64,000 bases of DNA from Brasenia schreberi (GCA_036023115.1 JAYKKT010000064.1:9880001-9944000); one strand, 5' to 3'. Shown: positions 36,810 to 50,100, numbered from the stretch's first letter. Notes: generated by a model from the sequence alone, not told the origin. A program made the numbers and translations.

Positions 36810-38008
36810 AAGAAAATTAAAACTAAACAGCACCCAGTCGAATTATAGCAGCATTACATCACATGATGGATGGGATTTGAAGAATCTGGTAGGCCCATCA
36901 AGAGATCCATATCATCTTGCATATGACATGTTAGCAAAGAGCACGAATTTGTATCTCAAACAAATTATGAGTTTGTGTCTATGATTCCTTCAGCAGTGAC
37001 AAAGGGAAAGCTCGCATGAGTCGAACAGGCGAAAAGGTCGATATCCTCTTCCACCATGAACATTGGATACGTTAGCGAAGACCCGCATTCGTATCCAAAG
37101 CAATCAAGAAGTCCATCATGTCCATTGCAGCCACAGGCACTCTATCATAAGGAAAAGGTCCATATCCTCTGATAAGAACACAGGATCCGGTACAGAAAAG
37201 CCTGAATCTGTGTCTTGGACCAACCGGATGTTCTTCGAGTCCATTCCTCCTCGAGCAGTGGCGAACGGCACCATCTCCTGAATCGGACAAGCAAAACTCG
37301 ATCCTGGCATGCATGTTATCGGTTCCACATTAAAATAGGTAGATCCAAATAGAAAAGGGCTCGAGGACCCTTGTGTTACTGATGCTTATGGTGAAATTGT
37401 GAGTACTGGACATGAAGTTTTCAACCGGTGGAGAAGGATGATTTTCTAACTGTGACCCGTGTTGGTGCTTGATGCCGCTGCGAAGGGACCTAAAGCTTTT
37501 GCTAGTGCTTTCTTGTGTCTTCTCCGACAAGTATGGTTTGATCTGTTGCTCAATGTAATTCACTGCCTTGAGACTCTCAATTCTCTGGCTTATCATATTG
37601 ATCGTTGAGTTCGCCTTCAACTCAAGATCTAATACGGCATTGAGGTCCATAACCTCAACGATGGATTGTTTCGACCATAGCGACGACTCGATCTCTTCGT
37701 TCTCCTTTCGAATTTGATGTAGTTTCTCTTGAAGCTTCTTGTTCTTAGTGCGCTTCCGTCCGCTTGTTGCACTCCTCCTTGGGCGCTTGCTCGAAACGGT
37801 CGACGATCTTATGGACCTCACTTGGGTTTTCTGGCCATAACTTCGAAGTTGAATCAGGAAAGGAACCATATGCGATCATGCATGCATCGACGTCGCACAG
37901 GGTAGAGAAGTTGAACATCTTCTTCAGGCCTTTCTTGCGTTTACAGAAAGTGGCATTGCGCTTGCTTTCCTTGTCGGTGAGCTTAATCGGAACCCTCTCA
38001 CAACACAT
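36810..38008 (-). pseudogene. type I MADS-box gene, unit 3 copy, broken
   Basis: Homologue of 19436-21097; coding part about 37010-38008. The start (38006-38008) reads MCCERVPIKLTDKESK instead of MGRGRLPMKL, and one Lys of the KKK run is lost. The MADS domain is otherwise readable to FEQAPKEE. A 17-bp deletion near 37752 shifts the frame; the coiled-coil part resumes as NKKLQEKLHQIRKENEEIESSLWSK. It has a single copy of the segment that is repeated four times in unit 2 (SPFLFGSTYFNVEPI). The stop matching THAS is lost (tgcgagctttccc). Unlike the unit 2 copy, it has an IEQQIKPYLSEK insert. Confidence 0.85.
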
Positions 38009-41000
38009 GATTTCTAATGGCGTATCTTACATCTCTTTCTCTCTAAGAAGACAAAAGGCAGATACGTAAACAAGGTTTAGGGGAGGTTTACCAAGATTAA
38101 AAGTTGGTCCCGTTAGATAACACGGAAGGGTTTGAAAGGTTTAAGATCTTTTGTTGCTTGCCTTAATCATTCGTTGTCCCCGCCTCAGCATTTTACGTGG
38201 TACTCGTGGTGAAAATCTTAAAAGGGAAGATGCCGTGGTCTTACTTGGACACATTAAAGGACATGGTTTAAACTTGTGCAACTGTTATGATAGCTGTGGG
38301 CTAAACCCATTAACTAGGGTTTAGGAACTTTTTAACCGGACCAATAAAATTCGTGTTCGAGTCAGGGGGTTTAGGCAACCCTGATTCAGGTTAGGCCATT
38401 CTAAAGTGACCGGATAAAAAAATCGGGTTGGGTCCAGGTGGACCTAAGACCGACCTAAAACCAATATATTCTTTATTTGATATATTCATTGTATGTATTA
38501 GCCATAACATTACTTCATATTTTAGTGTGTCATGTTACCGTCTAAGAAACAAATTTTCATGAAATTAGTTTGGTAACGTGTTGAGATGAAAAGGAGCGTA
38601 TGAACTGAATGTGATGAAAGGGAGCACATAAAAGACATTCAGCTTGTTATTGTTAGTGTATATTTGTTGTTTTTGTGACATTCAGCTTGTTATTGTTTGC
38701 CAATGACTATAATCGTGATTTCTTCTATTATATATTGGCCAATATCATGACATGTTTTATAATTCTGGCTTTCGTGCTTGTATTGGCATAGTTTTGAAGT
38801 TAATTCAAGTAGATCATATAACATCACTGCTTACTCTAATAGTATTGATCCTAACACAATCACAATCATAGAAAGTAGAAATAGGAACTCTTCATATAGG
38901 TGCTTGCAGTGATGATTGTGGTGAACTATGACTTCCATTCATTCATGTCAGTGTATTGTTCATTTAGTTGGGTAAGAATCTGATTTTCTGTTATGTTGGT
39001 AATTGACGAATGTTCATGAAAACATAAGAAACCATGGCAATTGAGAAATATCCCACTATGTTGTAATTCTTTCGTTTTTCAGCCACGTCACCTTGCAAAT
39101 GATAAATTAGTTTATTTGAGTAGATTATATAATCCTTCAATATTCATGATCATATATCACCTTTCTGCGAACCACAGGGATATTGTTTTAGGGTAAATAC
39201 CATGCCTTTACAATTGGGAGGCCAAAGCCACGCAAACGCACACTGAATATCAAACAAATGGCCCCCTACTTGTTGATTCACCAAAACATGATCAGTTCTG
39301 GGTAAACCGAAACCTAGAACCGTAAATGAATTGGGTTTCGCGACAATTTTGGTTCAGGTTCCCATGCCGTAAATGAATGGAGCTGGTAGATATCTATATA
39401 TATGGTCTATGAAAATATGTGCGTAGATACACATAGAAGATATTTTATACAAACACCGGTATGCATATACATATAATAATTGCACATAATTACACTATAT
39501 ATATGTACGTGTATATATGGTGTGTGTGTGAGAGAGAGAGAGAGGGAGAGAGAGTGTGTATGCATATATGCATACAGATATGTATATATGTTTTAAATAT
39601 AAATATATATATATGCCTCATCCTCCCACACTTGGACAAGCTATTTTGCAACCCAACAGTTTCATGGACTCCAAAACTGGAACCTGAAACGAAACGAAAC
39701 CAAGAAAAGTGTAGAACTTTGGGAAAACCGACTTGGAGCAAGGTGTAGAACTTTTGAATATATATACATATATATATATATATAACCTGGTATATGCTAA
39801 TACTCTTTTAAGTGCTAGCAAATTTGCAACTAATTATTTTATATTGATAGATATTTGAAATTTAAATTCAATGAAATTTTATTTTTCAATGTCTTCAGCA
39901 AGGACCTGAACCGGCACCAAACCACACCATAATCAAAACCAAACCAGAATTGAAACTGAAACCAAAACTGTAAGTGAAACTTCAAAAGGAACAATCCAAC
40001 TCCAGTTTGAGTTATTGTAACGCGACGGTCCCAAACCAACAGTTTCAGTTAAAGAGAAACTGGCCATATTGTAAATCTACTACTAGGCCGATAGTTCTTG
40101 AACTTCAGGAAGTCCATTTATCTCTTCACGTATTTTTACTCCACCCGACCCTCTCACACTACTGCATCAACCAACTCCACCTCCGTCTGCAACCAATGCC
40201 AAATATACCAGCTTAGTTTAGCTACCGTTCATATTCCAGTTAAAGCTTTTGTGCATATGATCGTCTTCATTGTTACTCTACCGGCTGTTCAAATTGGCAT
40301 AAGACTTGATCCTGGTAAATCAAGCACATAAGTTGTGGATGAACCCAATGTTATTTACTACGTTGCATACAATCCAAAAGTCATAGCCAAGAGGTAACTG
40401 AATTAGGGCTGCACAACAAGGTGAACAAGACACAGTTACCATCTCATCACTCACCTGCGAGCCCAAACAAATCACAAGCTAATGTCAATCCACATCTAAA
40501 GGAGAATTGAACACAAACTAGCCTTTCAAGCCGAAAACAATATATTTAATAGCAGTTCCACCAAAAAAAAGTAAAAATCTAATACCAGTTGTTCGGTTCA
40601 AGAAAGATATAGGTTGTGTAGTTTCACTGTGAGACTGAAGAACTTTGACTTAGAAGTAACCATGCGAGCATCCAACTAGTTAGTCTGGCATGCTTTTCCT
40701 TCCATGCATACAGATAAATAGTATATCAACTCAACTAAGCAAGCCACGCGAGCAAAACAGAGATAAAGCACTTAACCAAGCATAATAATATTTGGAGAAA
40801 GCAAAGCCCTCTTTGTAAATAAGAAGAAATGAAAGAATCACGCACGAGATGTCTGGCTCACTTTGATGATGATGTGTATGAGTTATTTTGGAATGTTCAT
40901 GTTGGCAATACACATGCAGTAGCCTGAAACTACATCGCTAATCTTCTGTTTACAAATGATAACGATGGTGATGTACTCATGTTTGAAACAAAATCTGGTG

Positions 41001-42279
41001 AATATAGTGACTTGCAAAGACAGAACTTGTAATTCTAGAAATACTAAACCTGGAGTTTGTAATTATAGAACCGCCAGTTCTGCAGTTCAACCAGAAATTC
41101 ACGCAGCCCTTAACTTATATGAACCGGACATGAAAGAGCTTGGGAAAGGCTGAACCGAGACAAACCATGAGAACCTAGGGGCAGGACAGACGGAGCCCGA
41201 ACCTACAATCCTTTTAACTGATGTTCCATAAATCCCTATAACAGACTTCACGGTACCTGATAACACCAGAGTCAAAACAAACAATTACCCAATCGCAATC
41301 TTAATTAAAGTCCTTAATCCACTTACCAATGTTGTATATATTGTCTCAGACCCTGTGTCCAGTGGTGCAACGCATGGGTAAAGACGAAACAAGAAATGGG
41401 ACACTAACAAAATATACTAATAATTGTAAAAGGTAGTATTTGTAACACAAGCTAGAAATCCCAGACTCTGCCTTTCAGCCTGCAAATTATGAATATTTCG
41501 AGGTTTCTTTGCTGCAGGAAACACAGTCCCTAAACAACAAAGAAGGTTTCAATCATCGAGTGCCAAAGTATGCACATACCTAAAGAACCTCAGACTTTTT
41601 TGATATAGGTACAAGAGCAGATAAGAATTCAAACAACTCAACTAGAGTAAATGTCAGGTAACCCAAAATGAACCCAAAAAATTTGCACGTCAGCGAATCA
41701 ATCCACACTTTCTTGAGATGAGTGTAACAACAAATAAATGGAATCAAACAACTAAATTAGAATGTCTGAATGTCGAAATCACAAAAGAAAAGGTGCACGG
41801 AATTGAATCAATCAAAACTTGAATTGAAATTAACATAATAAGTATACCATTTTCTAGTGATGATCCCAAGTAAAAACTTCCCAAGAAGTCTGTAAATATG
41901 TCAGGGTTTCCCCGAACAACTTTGAGTTTCTACCAAACATGTAACAAGAAATTAAATGCAACTGATCGAGTAGAATCCAAAGGATCATCCATTATAATGT
42001 ATAGTAAATATCGGCACTTGACCAAATTAGCAACCAAACATGGAAAGATCAACACGGTAGCCGCTTCTTATGAATGAACGAATATCAACCTTGTTCGCGA
42101 TCAGCACATATACCAAGCACAAATTCTCTTAATGAAGTCGACAGATTGAACATTACAGCATTCCATCATCTACGCCAACAAAACCAAAAGATTGAACAAA
42201 CTTCTCTTACATTTTACCACGTTCAACATCATAGCCCCAAAACCAAAAGATTGTCACCGTCGAAGACGAGTCAGAAGCT
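38009..42279. other. unit 3 spacer and downstream DNA, no gene seen
   Basis: 38290-40100 is the spacer shared with the other units: ggttcaggt...cattctaaagtgacc at 38385, a TA/GA microsatellite region at 39400-39620, and a GGTTCC-rich block at 39640-40070. 40100-42279 is single-copy in this window and lies 3' of TIM23. No open frame there has a recognisable motif; a 3' UTR for TIM23 is likely close to 42279. Confidence 0.45.
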
Positions 42280-42828
42280 CTAGATAGGAACGTATCTCTT
42301 TACTGCTTGTTTAGCCGCAACCGCTGCCCCGGCTGCCAACCCGCCGATGGCACCGGCAACAGCCGCCGAGCGGGGACCAGACGCCGCCTTAAAGAGCGCT
42401 CCAGTGCCGAGCCCAGCCAATACGCTGTTGAGTATATCGTCCGAGTCCCTCGCAGCGACCATCGCGCTCTCCATTCCGGCGAAGAGCAAACCCATCACGC
42501 CGAGACGGTTACCGAATTTCCGGCCAGTATGGCCGGAGGCATTCAGCACGCGATTGATCCGCAGCTTCAGCGTGTCTCCTTCCTCAGCTGCCCGCAATCC
42601 GTCCACAAGGCCCTTCCCGGCTCCTCCCACCGCGCCGGCGAGGTATCCACAGCCGGTGTAATACTGGAGATTCTCACCCCACGATCGGCGTTGCACGGCC
42701 GCCTCTTCCTGGAACAGAAATTCCGGCGACGTCGGCAGCCGGTAGAGATTGTGTACGGGGATCTGGAGATCTTGGTAGGGATTGTACAGCTTTCCGTTTT
42801 CTTCCGATTGATTGCGAGTGTTCTCCAT
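42280..42828 (-). CDS. TIM23: mitochondrial import inner membrane translocase subunit TIM23
   Basis: Intact single-exon gene, 182 residues, close to the usual plant TIM23 length. In the family, Tim23 forms the presequence import channel of the TIM23 complex in the mitochondrial inner membrane. Visible signs are the N-terminal LYNPYQDL motif, [13 protein letters not shown] and [13 protein letters not shown] (residues 30-59), and four Gly/Ala-rich membrane segments at about 60-78, 105-125, 131-149 and 154-172. The Tim17/22/23 signature region includes INRVLNASG and GNRLG, and the protein ends KRYVPI. The start is the first ATG of the frame and gives the expected N-terminus. The gene has no introns, as in other plant TIM23 genes. 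Its higher GC content stands out from the AT-rich surroundings. Confidence 0.95.
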   Translation of the reverse strand: MENTRNQSEENGKLYNPYQDLQIPVHNLYRLPTSPEFLFQEEAAVQRRSWGENLQYYTGCGYLAGAVGGAGKGLVDGLRAAEEGDTLKLRINRVLNASGHTGRKFGNRLGVMGLLFAGMESAMVAARDSDDILNSVLAGLGTGALFKAASGPRSAAVAGAIGGLAAGAAVAAKQAVKRYVPI

Positions 42829-43166
42829 TGATGGTGGTTACGGGATAACGAGTGGTTTAGCGTTTATGAGTTGCTCGATGAATTAGGGTTTATGGAATCA
42901 AGAAGGATCGGTAGAAGAGAAGTTTTTGGTTTAAGGAAGGTTGTGGGTGGCGAGCAGAGGAAATCTTCTGATTAAAGGCAGACGGTTTCAGAAGGAATTG
43001 AGGCGATTAGGGTTCTTGGGGGCTGCTCGTGATTCTACAACAATCTAGGGTTTTAGGGTGATGGCGGTTTCCCTTCTTCTCTCTGGCGTTTGATTGTCCC
43101 GGAGAGAGAACGGAAAACCCTAGGGTTTTCTCGGGGGCGGGCGGCTGATGAATCGGTTCGGGGTCA

Positions 43167-43173
43167 ATTTATA
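43167..43173 (-). promoter_or_regulatory. TIM23: putative TATA box of TIM23
   Basis: The minus strand reads TATAAAT within gctagcTATAAATtgacc, 338 bp upstream of the start codon. If used, it implies a 5' UTR of about 300 nt. It is the only good TATA match near the gene. Confidence 0.5.
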
Positions 43174-43446
43174 GCTAGCTACTGAAAGTGGGTCCATGAA
43201 AGAAAAGGGAGTTCCGTGCCGATTCGTGTTTGGAGTCTGCCCCAGCATCGATTCGTGTTTGGAGTGTGCTCGGGCGTCGTGTCTTTCGTGTTTGTGATCA
43301 ACAAGTGAACCGGGACAAGGCAATTATCTTTCGGGTCATTTCAGGTGCACTCGGGAAACTCTTGGCTGTGTTTCTACACGGTTTATTCAACCCGCTCCAT
43401 TCTAGTGGAAGCAATTCTGGCCGAGTTCCATCGTGTTATTCATGTT

Positions 43447-44640
43447 AAGGTTCTTCCTTTTTGCTCTAAAATGTAACATAAAACGTCTCAATTGATTAAT
43501 CAGTTTAAAAGTAGATCAGTCAGGCACAAATCTAAATTTGTTCTCTGTTGTTGTCTTAACCTACGTTCGATAATTTTTTACCATAATTTCATAGTATGAC
43601 TCATTAACTAAATACCTTGATAATTCACACAATTATGATATCTCTCTTATTTTTATATATATAGGTATAAGTGTACTCGCTCTTCATTCTTCCTTCATCT
43701 TTTGGGTTATTCATATTTGATTAAATAGTCTTATGTGCTAAATAAGTCCATTAACTTGATACCTCGATAATTCGCATAATTTTAAATATCTCTCTTTTTT
43801 TATATATGGGTATACATGTACTTACTTTGTATTCTTTGGGCATCTTTTAGGTTATCTATATTTCACTAAAATAATTTTATAAGTCAAGTGAGTCTCATCT
43901 CTCCTACAATATTTCATATTTCTATAAGAATATTGTCTTATCCTACATATTTAACAACCTTCATATATTTAAGAGTCTCTTTGACTTCATTCTTTTGTAT
44001 GCACCGATAAAAATTATGATTTATATACTTTTTTTATTTGACTAACTCTCCTAAGCTAATAATAACATCTATATTTTTATTAAAAAAATAATATAAATAA
44101 TTTTTCATATATTTTTTATATTATCATTCGCCACTAAAATTTTCTCATCCTCATCCTTGATGCATCCAACAAACGGAAGATATATTTTGTTTTCTTTTCT
44201 CTAGCCTAAGTTATTTTTAAAGTATCTCTTTTATCTTATTTTGATTTAAGCTTTTCATATAAATCCTCTCATATTTGACTTTTGTTTCACTAACAACTTT
44301 TTCGATTATTTGCTTTTTATAAGTCTATCAAATTTCACTAGAATCCTTATATAATGAAATTTATAATATACTTTCTTTTCCTTGATTTTATCTTCCACCA
44401 CTTTACTCTACCACCAAACTTCTTTTATGTCGGTACACCTCTCTTAGATTTACCTGACACATCTTTTGTCACTTCTCTATATATATACATATTGTTTCAA
44501 AGTGTATTTACATAATTCTAACCATCTTATTTTAAAACCTTTTTTTTAAATATATCTTCTTTCTCACCTTTGAGGTTTCACCATCTAATGTGAATAGCTT
44601 TATGCACTATATTTTCCATTGCCTTCAAATCCATTACTAA
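43447..44640 (-). mobile_element. ancient RTE LINE relic
   Basis: Matches the RTE LINE from about its 51680 equivalent (ctttttgctctaaaatgt) to its 52790 equivalent, but with very many substitutions and no open frame. A segment of about 148 bp (43600-43747) is repeated at 43748-43895, both starting with attaact-aataccttgataattc. It lacks both ends of the element and is much older than LINEs A-D. Confidence 0.85.
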
Positions 44641-45387
44641 GTCCATGTAGAGTAGTTAATAATAAATATTCTTTTTAATAAAGAAAACTTAATCTTTCAG
44701 TTAAGTATGTCTGATTTTCGCCGGATCAACGGTTAAAAGTGATGACTTTTGGTTTGCCTACAATTATAAATCCAAACTAAAACCTTACTGGAACGGTTTA
44801 GTCATTGTTTATACAAGTTACGATGCCAACGGTTTGTTCCACCGGTTTTGGTTTCAGTTCAATTCTGATTGCAATGAATAAAGAATCACAACTAAATACA
44901 GATCCTCCCAGTTCGGTTTCGTGTTCTAGTTTCTGCTCAATTCTGGTTTCACACAAAAATAACTGGAGTGTATGGGTTCAGTTATGCTTTTAGTGGGTTT
45001 GGAGGGTGTTACTTGGTTTCGGGTTCAGTTTGGTTCCCGTTCAAACCGGCCGTTCCGTCAAAAACCGGACGTACATGCGGTTTCGATCAAACGGTAATTT
45101 TAAAGGCACTGCGGATGAGATTTTGCTCAATAGAAATGAATTAGGTCCGCTTTCTTCTTCACTGATCGAATCACATTTCTTTTACTCCGTGATTTTGGAT
45201 TTTTTCGATTTATACGCTTTGTCTCGAAGAAAGAGATGTGTCTAAGAAGAAAGAGATGTCTGCTGCTGCTGCTCTCACTGCCAACGTTGCTCCCCTATCC
45301 TCAACAAGAAACAAGTGACAAATATCTGAGAACTCGTGTGAACACTCATTAGAAGGCTCTGTCTTACGGCGACCACGGAAATCCTCA
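44641..45387. other. region upstream of MUTYH-type gene
   Basis: 44700-45130 is rich in CCGGTT/GGTTTC phrases like the unit spacers, but homology is unclear. 45130-45387 is the likely promoter and 5' UTR of the glycosylase gene. No distinct TATA box was picked. Confidence 0.4.
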
Positions 45388-45753
45388 ATGAGCAGGAGTA
45401 AGAATCATGATAGGAAGGGACCCAGTGATGAGAAAGATGTAAAAGATATCTCTGCTGTTTCAGACATTGAGTATTTCTCTGTTGATGAAGTTGAAAAGAT
45501 TAGGGTTTGTCTGCTTGAGTGGTATGATCGAAACCAGAGAGTGCTGCCATGGAGAACCGACCAGCAGGGCCAACCAAAAGGGAAGGCTAAGGAAAAGAGT
45601 GAGGAGGAGGAGGAAGAAGAAATTCGTGCATATGCAGTGTGGGTCTCGGAGATGATGCTGCAACAGACTAGAGTTGCAACGGTCATAAACTACTACAACC
45701 GTTGGATGCAGAAGTGTCCGACTCTCTAACATCTTGCTCAAGCCACTCAGGAG
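45388..45753 (+). CDS. MYH: MYH exon 1
   Basis: 122 codons, phase 0, donor gtgagt. It encodes an acidic N-terminus, [15 protein letters not shown] and the catalytic-Glu helix. An acidic stretch (KSEEEEEEE) interrupts the usual sequence. It contains the in-frame TAA at 45727-45729. Confidence 0.85.
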
Positions 45754-46129
45754 GTGAGTCGTACTGCTGATGCTTATCTTCTCCGATTGTGGGTAGTGGT
45801 TAAAATGCTCTCATTAGAAACACCATCCATGGTTCTAGTAGAAAAACTGGTCTTTAAGAAAAATAGACAGCCTAAAAAGATGACAGCTTCTTCACTTTTT
45901 GGCATATTCAAGCAAACTTGTTCATTTGCCAACCCCCTCTTAAGTTCTGGCTGTTAATAGATTCCCTTAGGTAGATTTTACTACGCTCCATCTGTGTGGA
46001 ATCCAGAACACCTTTTCAACAAGTTGAATATATTCCATTGCTAAGCACATTCGATTTTCAGTAGCATTCTTTTCTTGTGGATTAGGTGTCAAGTCTGAAG
46101 TTTATGTGAATATTTTGAACCACGTGCCA

Positions 46130-46310
46130 GCTATTGCTTTGTGCAGTGGTAAGTCCTTGATCTGTTAGCCAGAAAACCACAAGTGTGAGTCGGCATCCTT
46201 TCTGCCTACAAGGAAAAGGGGATAACATTATTCCGCACGCCCCTTCTCTGCACCTGAGGCTATGGACCACATCACCCACAGTTCTTTTGGTGCACTTATA
46301 GCAGTGCTAA
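46130..46310 (+). mobile_element. possible tRNA-derived SINE in MYH intron 1
   Basis: Has an A-box-like phrase (agtggtaagtcc, 46145), a B-box-like phrase (gtgtgagtcggc, 46181) and a body (ggggataacattattccgc ... cttttggtgcac) resembling Au-type plant SINEs as remembered. No target-site duplication was confirmed. Confidence 0.35.
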
Positions 46311-46636
46311 CTTACCGTTGAAGATAAAAATCTGTGGCCAGTAATTGGATGGTTGATTTCTTGGTTCTTGTGCAAGCCATCATTTGGTGGAAGGCAAGCG
46401 CTAGGCTGCTTGAACTCTAAACTCAAGGGCAAGGATTTGAGTCCTAATGACACTGACGTCTTGCATAAAAGACAGTTCAGACAAAACCAACCTCAATATG
46501 TCTCTTACCTAAGATCACTGCAGTGAGTATGGTTCTCTCAAGGATAATAGCTAAGTTGAATGCTGCAACCTTGTCTTAATGTCTTTAGAATTCAATAATT
46601 GTTTTCATGTTTTTTCTCATTATTTTGCATGTGCAG

Positions 46637-46696
46637 GAAGTTAATGAGATGTGGGCAGGCTTGGGCTATTATAGGCGAGCTCGCTTTCTTCTCGAG
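46637..46696 (+). CDS. MYH: MYH exon 2
   Basis: Twenty codons, phase 0 (EVNEMWAGLGYYRRARFLLE), the conserved MutY block before the HhH motif. Acceptor gtgcag, donor gtatgc. Confidence 0.9.
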
Positions 46697-47091
46697 GTAT
46701 GCTGGTGCATGTCCGTGTCTTATTTCATTGACAATTCTCAGTTTTATGTTTGGTTTGTCTGCTCAATTTTGTTTTTGAATGTGGTGACTCAATGCTGATG
46801 AATATAGTTTCAAGTTATTAAGCTTAGATATACGCAGCATGGTCAAAAACTCAATGGTCAATGGAATCTGCAGGTTGAAATTTGTAATTCTTCAACTTGA
46901 TTCTACATAGCTTGCAATCTAGTTTCTGTTTCACTAGTGAACAAGAAAGCCCGACCTTGGACTGACTGAGGCAGATCAATCTAATTATCCCACCTACTTA
47001 AGTTAATAGTGGTGCACCTTTGTCAGCTTGCCTGCCCATTGCATGTGAAAAAGTAGAGAATGACTTATTTTTCTCTTCCTGCCTAGCTGAC

Positions 47092-47108
47092 ATATTTCCT
47101 ATTGCATT
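47092..47108. repeat. target-site duplication of LINE C, left
   Basis: atatttcctattgcatt; the right copy at 50251-50267 differs at one base (atatttcctgttgcatt). Confidence 0.92.
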
Positions 47109-50100
47109 ACAACAACAACTAAGCCTTTTCCCATACTAGATGGGGTCGGCTACATGGATTCTTTGTTTCCACAAATCCCTATCGTGTGCCATGTTAGCAG
47201 TTAACTCCCAATAAGCTAGATCATTCTTTATTGTTTCTTTCCAACACTTTTGTGGTCGTCCTCTACCTCTTTTAATACTTTCCAAATTTAGTTTTTCTAA
47301 CCTTCTTACAGTTTCTTCTTTTGATCTTCTTTCTATATGTCCAAACCATCTTAAACGATATTCTCTTATTTTATCCTCTATTGGTGCCACTCCTAATTTG
47401 TTTCTAATAACCTCATTATGTATACGGTCTTTTCTTGTATGACCACTCATCCATCTCAACATCTTCATTTCTGTCACAGATATCTTTTGTACATGTTGAT
47501 GATTAACTGCCCAACACTCAGAACCATAAAACATGGCAGGCCTAATTGTTGCTCTATAATATTTACCTTTTAATTTTAATGGTATATTCTTATCACAAAG
47601 AATACCAGATGCTCCTCTCCATTTTAACCAACCAGCATTAATTCTATATGTAACATCTCCATCAATTCTTCCATCACTCTGAAAAATTGACCCTAGATAT
47701 TTAAAACTTTCCTTTTGGGGAATGCAATGTGTGCCAATTTTAATTTCTATGTCCTCTGAAGTAACCAAATGATCAAACTTACATTCCATATATTCTGGCT
47801 TTGTTCTACTAAGTCGGAGGCCTTTGCTTTCTAATGTTTCTCTCCATAGTTCCAATTTTCTATTAACTTTTTCCTTAGACTCCTCCACTAATACAATGTC
47901 ATTTGCAAATAACATACACCAAGGTACTTCATCTTGAATATGTTTTGTTAACTCATCAATCACCATTATAAATAAGTATGGACTTAAAGTTGATCCTTGA
48001 TGTAACCCAATATTAACTTCAAAGAAGTCTGTCGTTCCTTCATGAGTCCTCACACATGTTTTTGCGCTATCATACATGTCTCTTATAAGGTTAATATATG
48101 TCAATAGGATACCTCTTTTTTCCAAAGTTCTCAAAAAAACCTCTCTCGATACCCTATCATAAGCTTTTTCTAGATCAATAAATATCATGTGAAGGTCTTT
48201 CTTTTTTGCTCTAAAATGTTCCATAAGACGTCTCAAAAGGTGAATCGCTTCAATAGTAGATCTGCCTGGCATGAATCCAAATTGATTCTCCGTTATACTT
48301 TATACTTGTCTTAACCTATGTTCGATAATTCTTTCCCATAATTTCATAGTATGACTCATTAACTTGATACCTCGATAATTCGCACAATTTTGAATGTCTC
48401 CCTTGTTCTTTTATATGGGTATAAGTGTACTTGCTCTCCATTCCTCGGGCATCTTTTGGTTTTTCCATATTTCATTAAATAGTCTTGTGAGCCAAGTGAT
48501 TCCTATTTCTCCTAGTATTTTCCAAACTTCTATAGGAATATTATCTGGTCCTACCGATTTACCACCCTTCATATGTTTAAGAGCCTCTTTGACTTCATTC
48601 TTTTGAATACGTCGGTAGAAATTGTGGTTTATATACTTTTCTGACTTAGCTAAATCTCCTAAACTAATACTAACATCTTTATTTTCATTAAAAAGATTAT
48701 AAAAATAGTTTTTCCATCTATTTCTTATATCATCATTTGCCACTAGAATTTTTTCATCCTCGTCTTTTATGCATCTAACATAATTAAGATCTTTAGTTTT
48801 CTTATCTCTAGCCCTAGCTATCTTAAAAATATCTCTTTCACCCTCTTTTGAGTTGAGTTTTTTATATAAGTCCTCCCAAATCTTAGCTTTTGCTTCACTA
48901 ATGGCCTTTTTCGCTTCCTTCTTTGCTTTCTTATAAGCTTCTAAAGTTTCACTAGTTTTCTTAGCATAATGTAATTTATAACATGCCCTCTTTGCCTTGA
49001 TTTTATTTTGTACTACTTCACTCCACCACCAAGCTTCTTTTTGTGCTGGTACACCTCCCTTAGATACCCCTAACACATGTTTCGCCACTTTCCTAATATG
49101 TATAGCCATATTGTTCCACATATCACAAGGTGTGCCAACATAATTCCAAACATCTCCTTGAAGGACTTTCTCGTTAAATATATATTCTTTCTCGCTTTTG
49201 AGGTTCCACCATTTAGTCCGAATAGCTCGATGCACTCTTTTCTTCTTTGTCCATTTTTTTATTTGTAAATCCATAACTAAAAGTCGATGTTGGGTGGTTA
49301 AGCTTTCTCCTGGAATTACCTTATAATCTTTACAACACGCTCTATCTTTTTTTCTACAAATAAAGTAATCAATTTGTGTTTGTGATAAACCACTCTTATA
49401 AGTAATTAAATGTTCATCTCGTTTTTTTGAAGATTGTATTGACTATAAAGAGATCAAATGCCATAGCAAAATTTAAAATCTCCCTACCTTCCTCGTTTAT
49501 ATCCCCAAAACCAAAGTTTCCATGAATCCCTTGATATCCTAATGCCTCTTTACCGACATGTCCATTTAAATCTCCTCCTAAACAAATCATCTCCCTTTGT
49601 GAAATCTTTTGAAACACCTTATCTAACTCTTCCCAAAAAGCTGTCTTTATACTATCTTCTAGCCCTACTTGGGGTGCGTAAGCACAAACTATATTCAAAA
49701 CCTGTGCTCCTAACACTAATTTCAGCGTCATGATATAATCACCATATCGTTGTATGTCTACTACACTCTCCTTTAAATCTTTATTTATGATAATACCAAC
49801 TCCGTTTCGAGCCTTTTCTTTACTTGAGTACCATAATTTAAAACTTGTATCCACTATCTCCTTTGCTTTTTCTCCAACCCATTTTGTCTCTTGTAAACAT
49901 AGAATATGAATCTTTCTCCGAATCATAGTATCTACCACCTTCATTAGCTTACCCGATAATCTTCCAATATTCCAAGAACCAATACGAATCTTTTTATCTA
50001 GGATTAGCTTCCTTACCCCCCGCATCCATCCATAATCAAAATGCGGAGACCCTCTAAGAAAATTCTTCACTACATTCGGGCGGCAATGGAGCGGGACTAA

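Larger units (their letters stand above)
24600..40100 (+). repeat. segmental duplication unit 3
   Basis: Same order of landmarks as units 1 and 2, but enlarged by three insertions: LINE A (26078-28219), copia 3 (about 28490-33340) and LINE B (33845-36809). The other units give the empty site for LINE A and bracket the other two. Boundaries are approximate. Confidence 0.75.

Noticed and set aside
42307..42831. Long plus-strand open frames opposite TIM23
   Set aside because: They are GC-rich antisense shadows of the intact TIM23 gene and carry no family motif.
43447..44640. Separate gene between TIM23 and MYH
   Set aside because: Line-by-line comparison shows it is a decayed RTE LINE.
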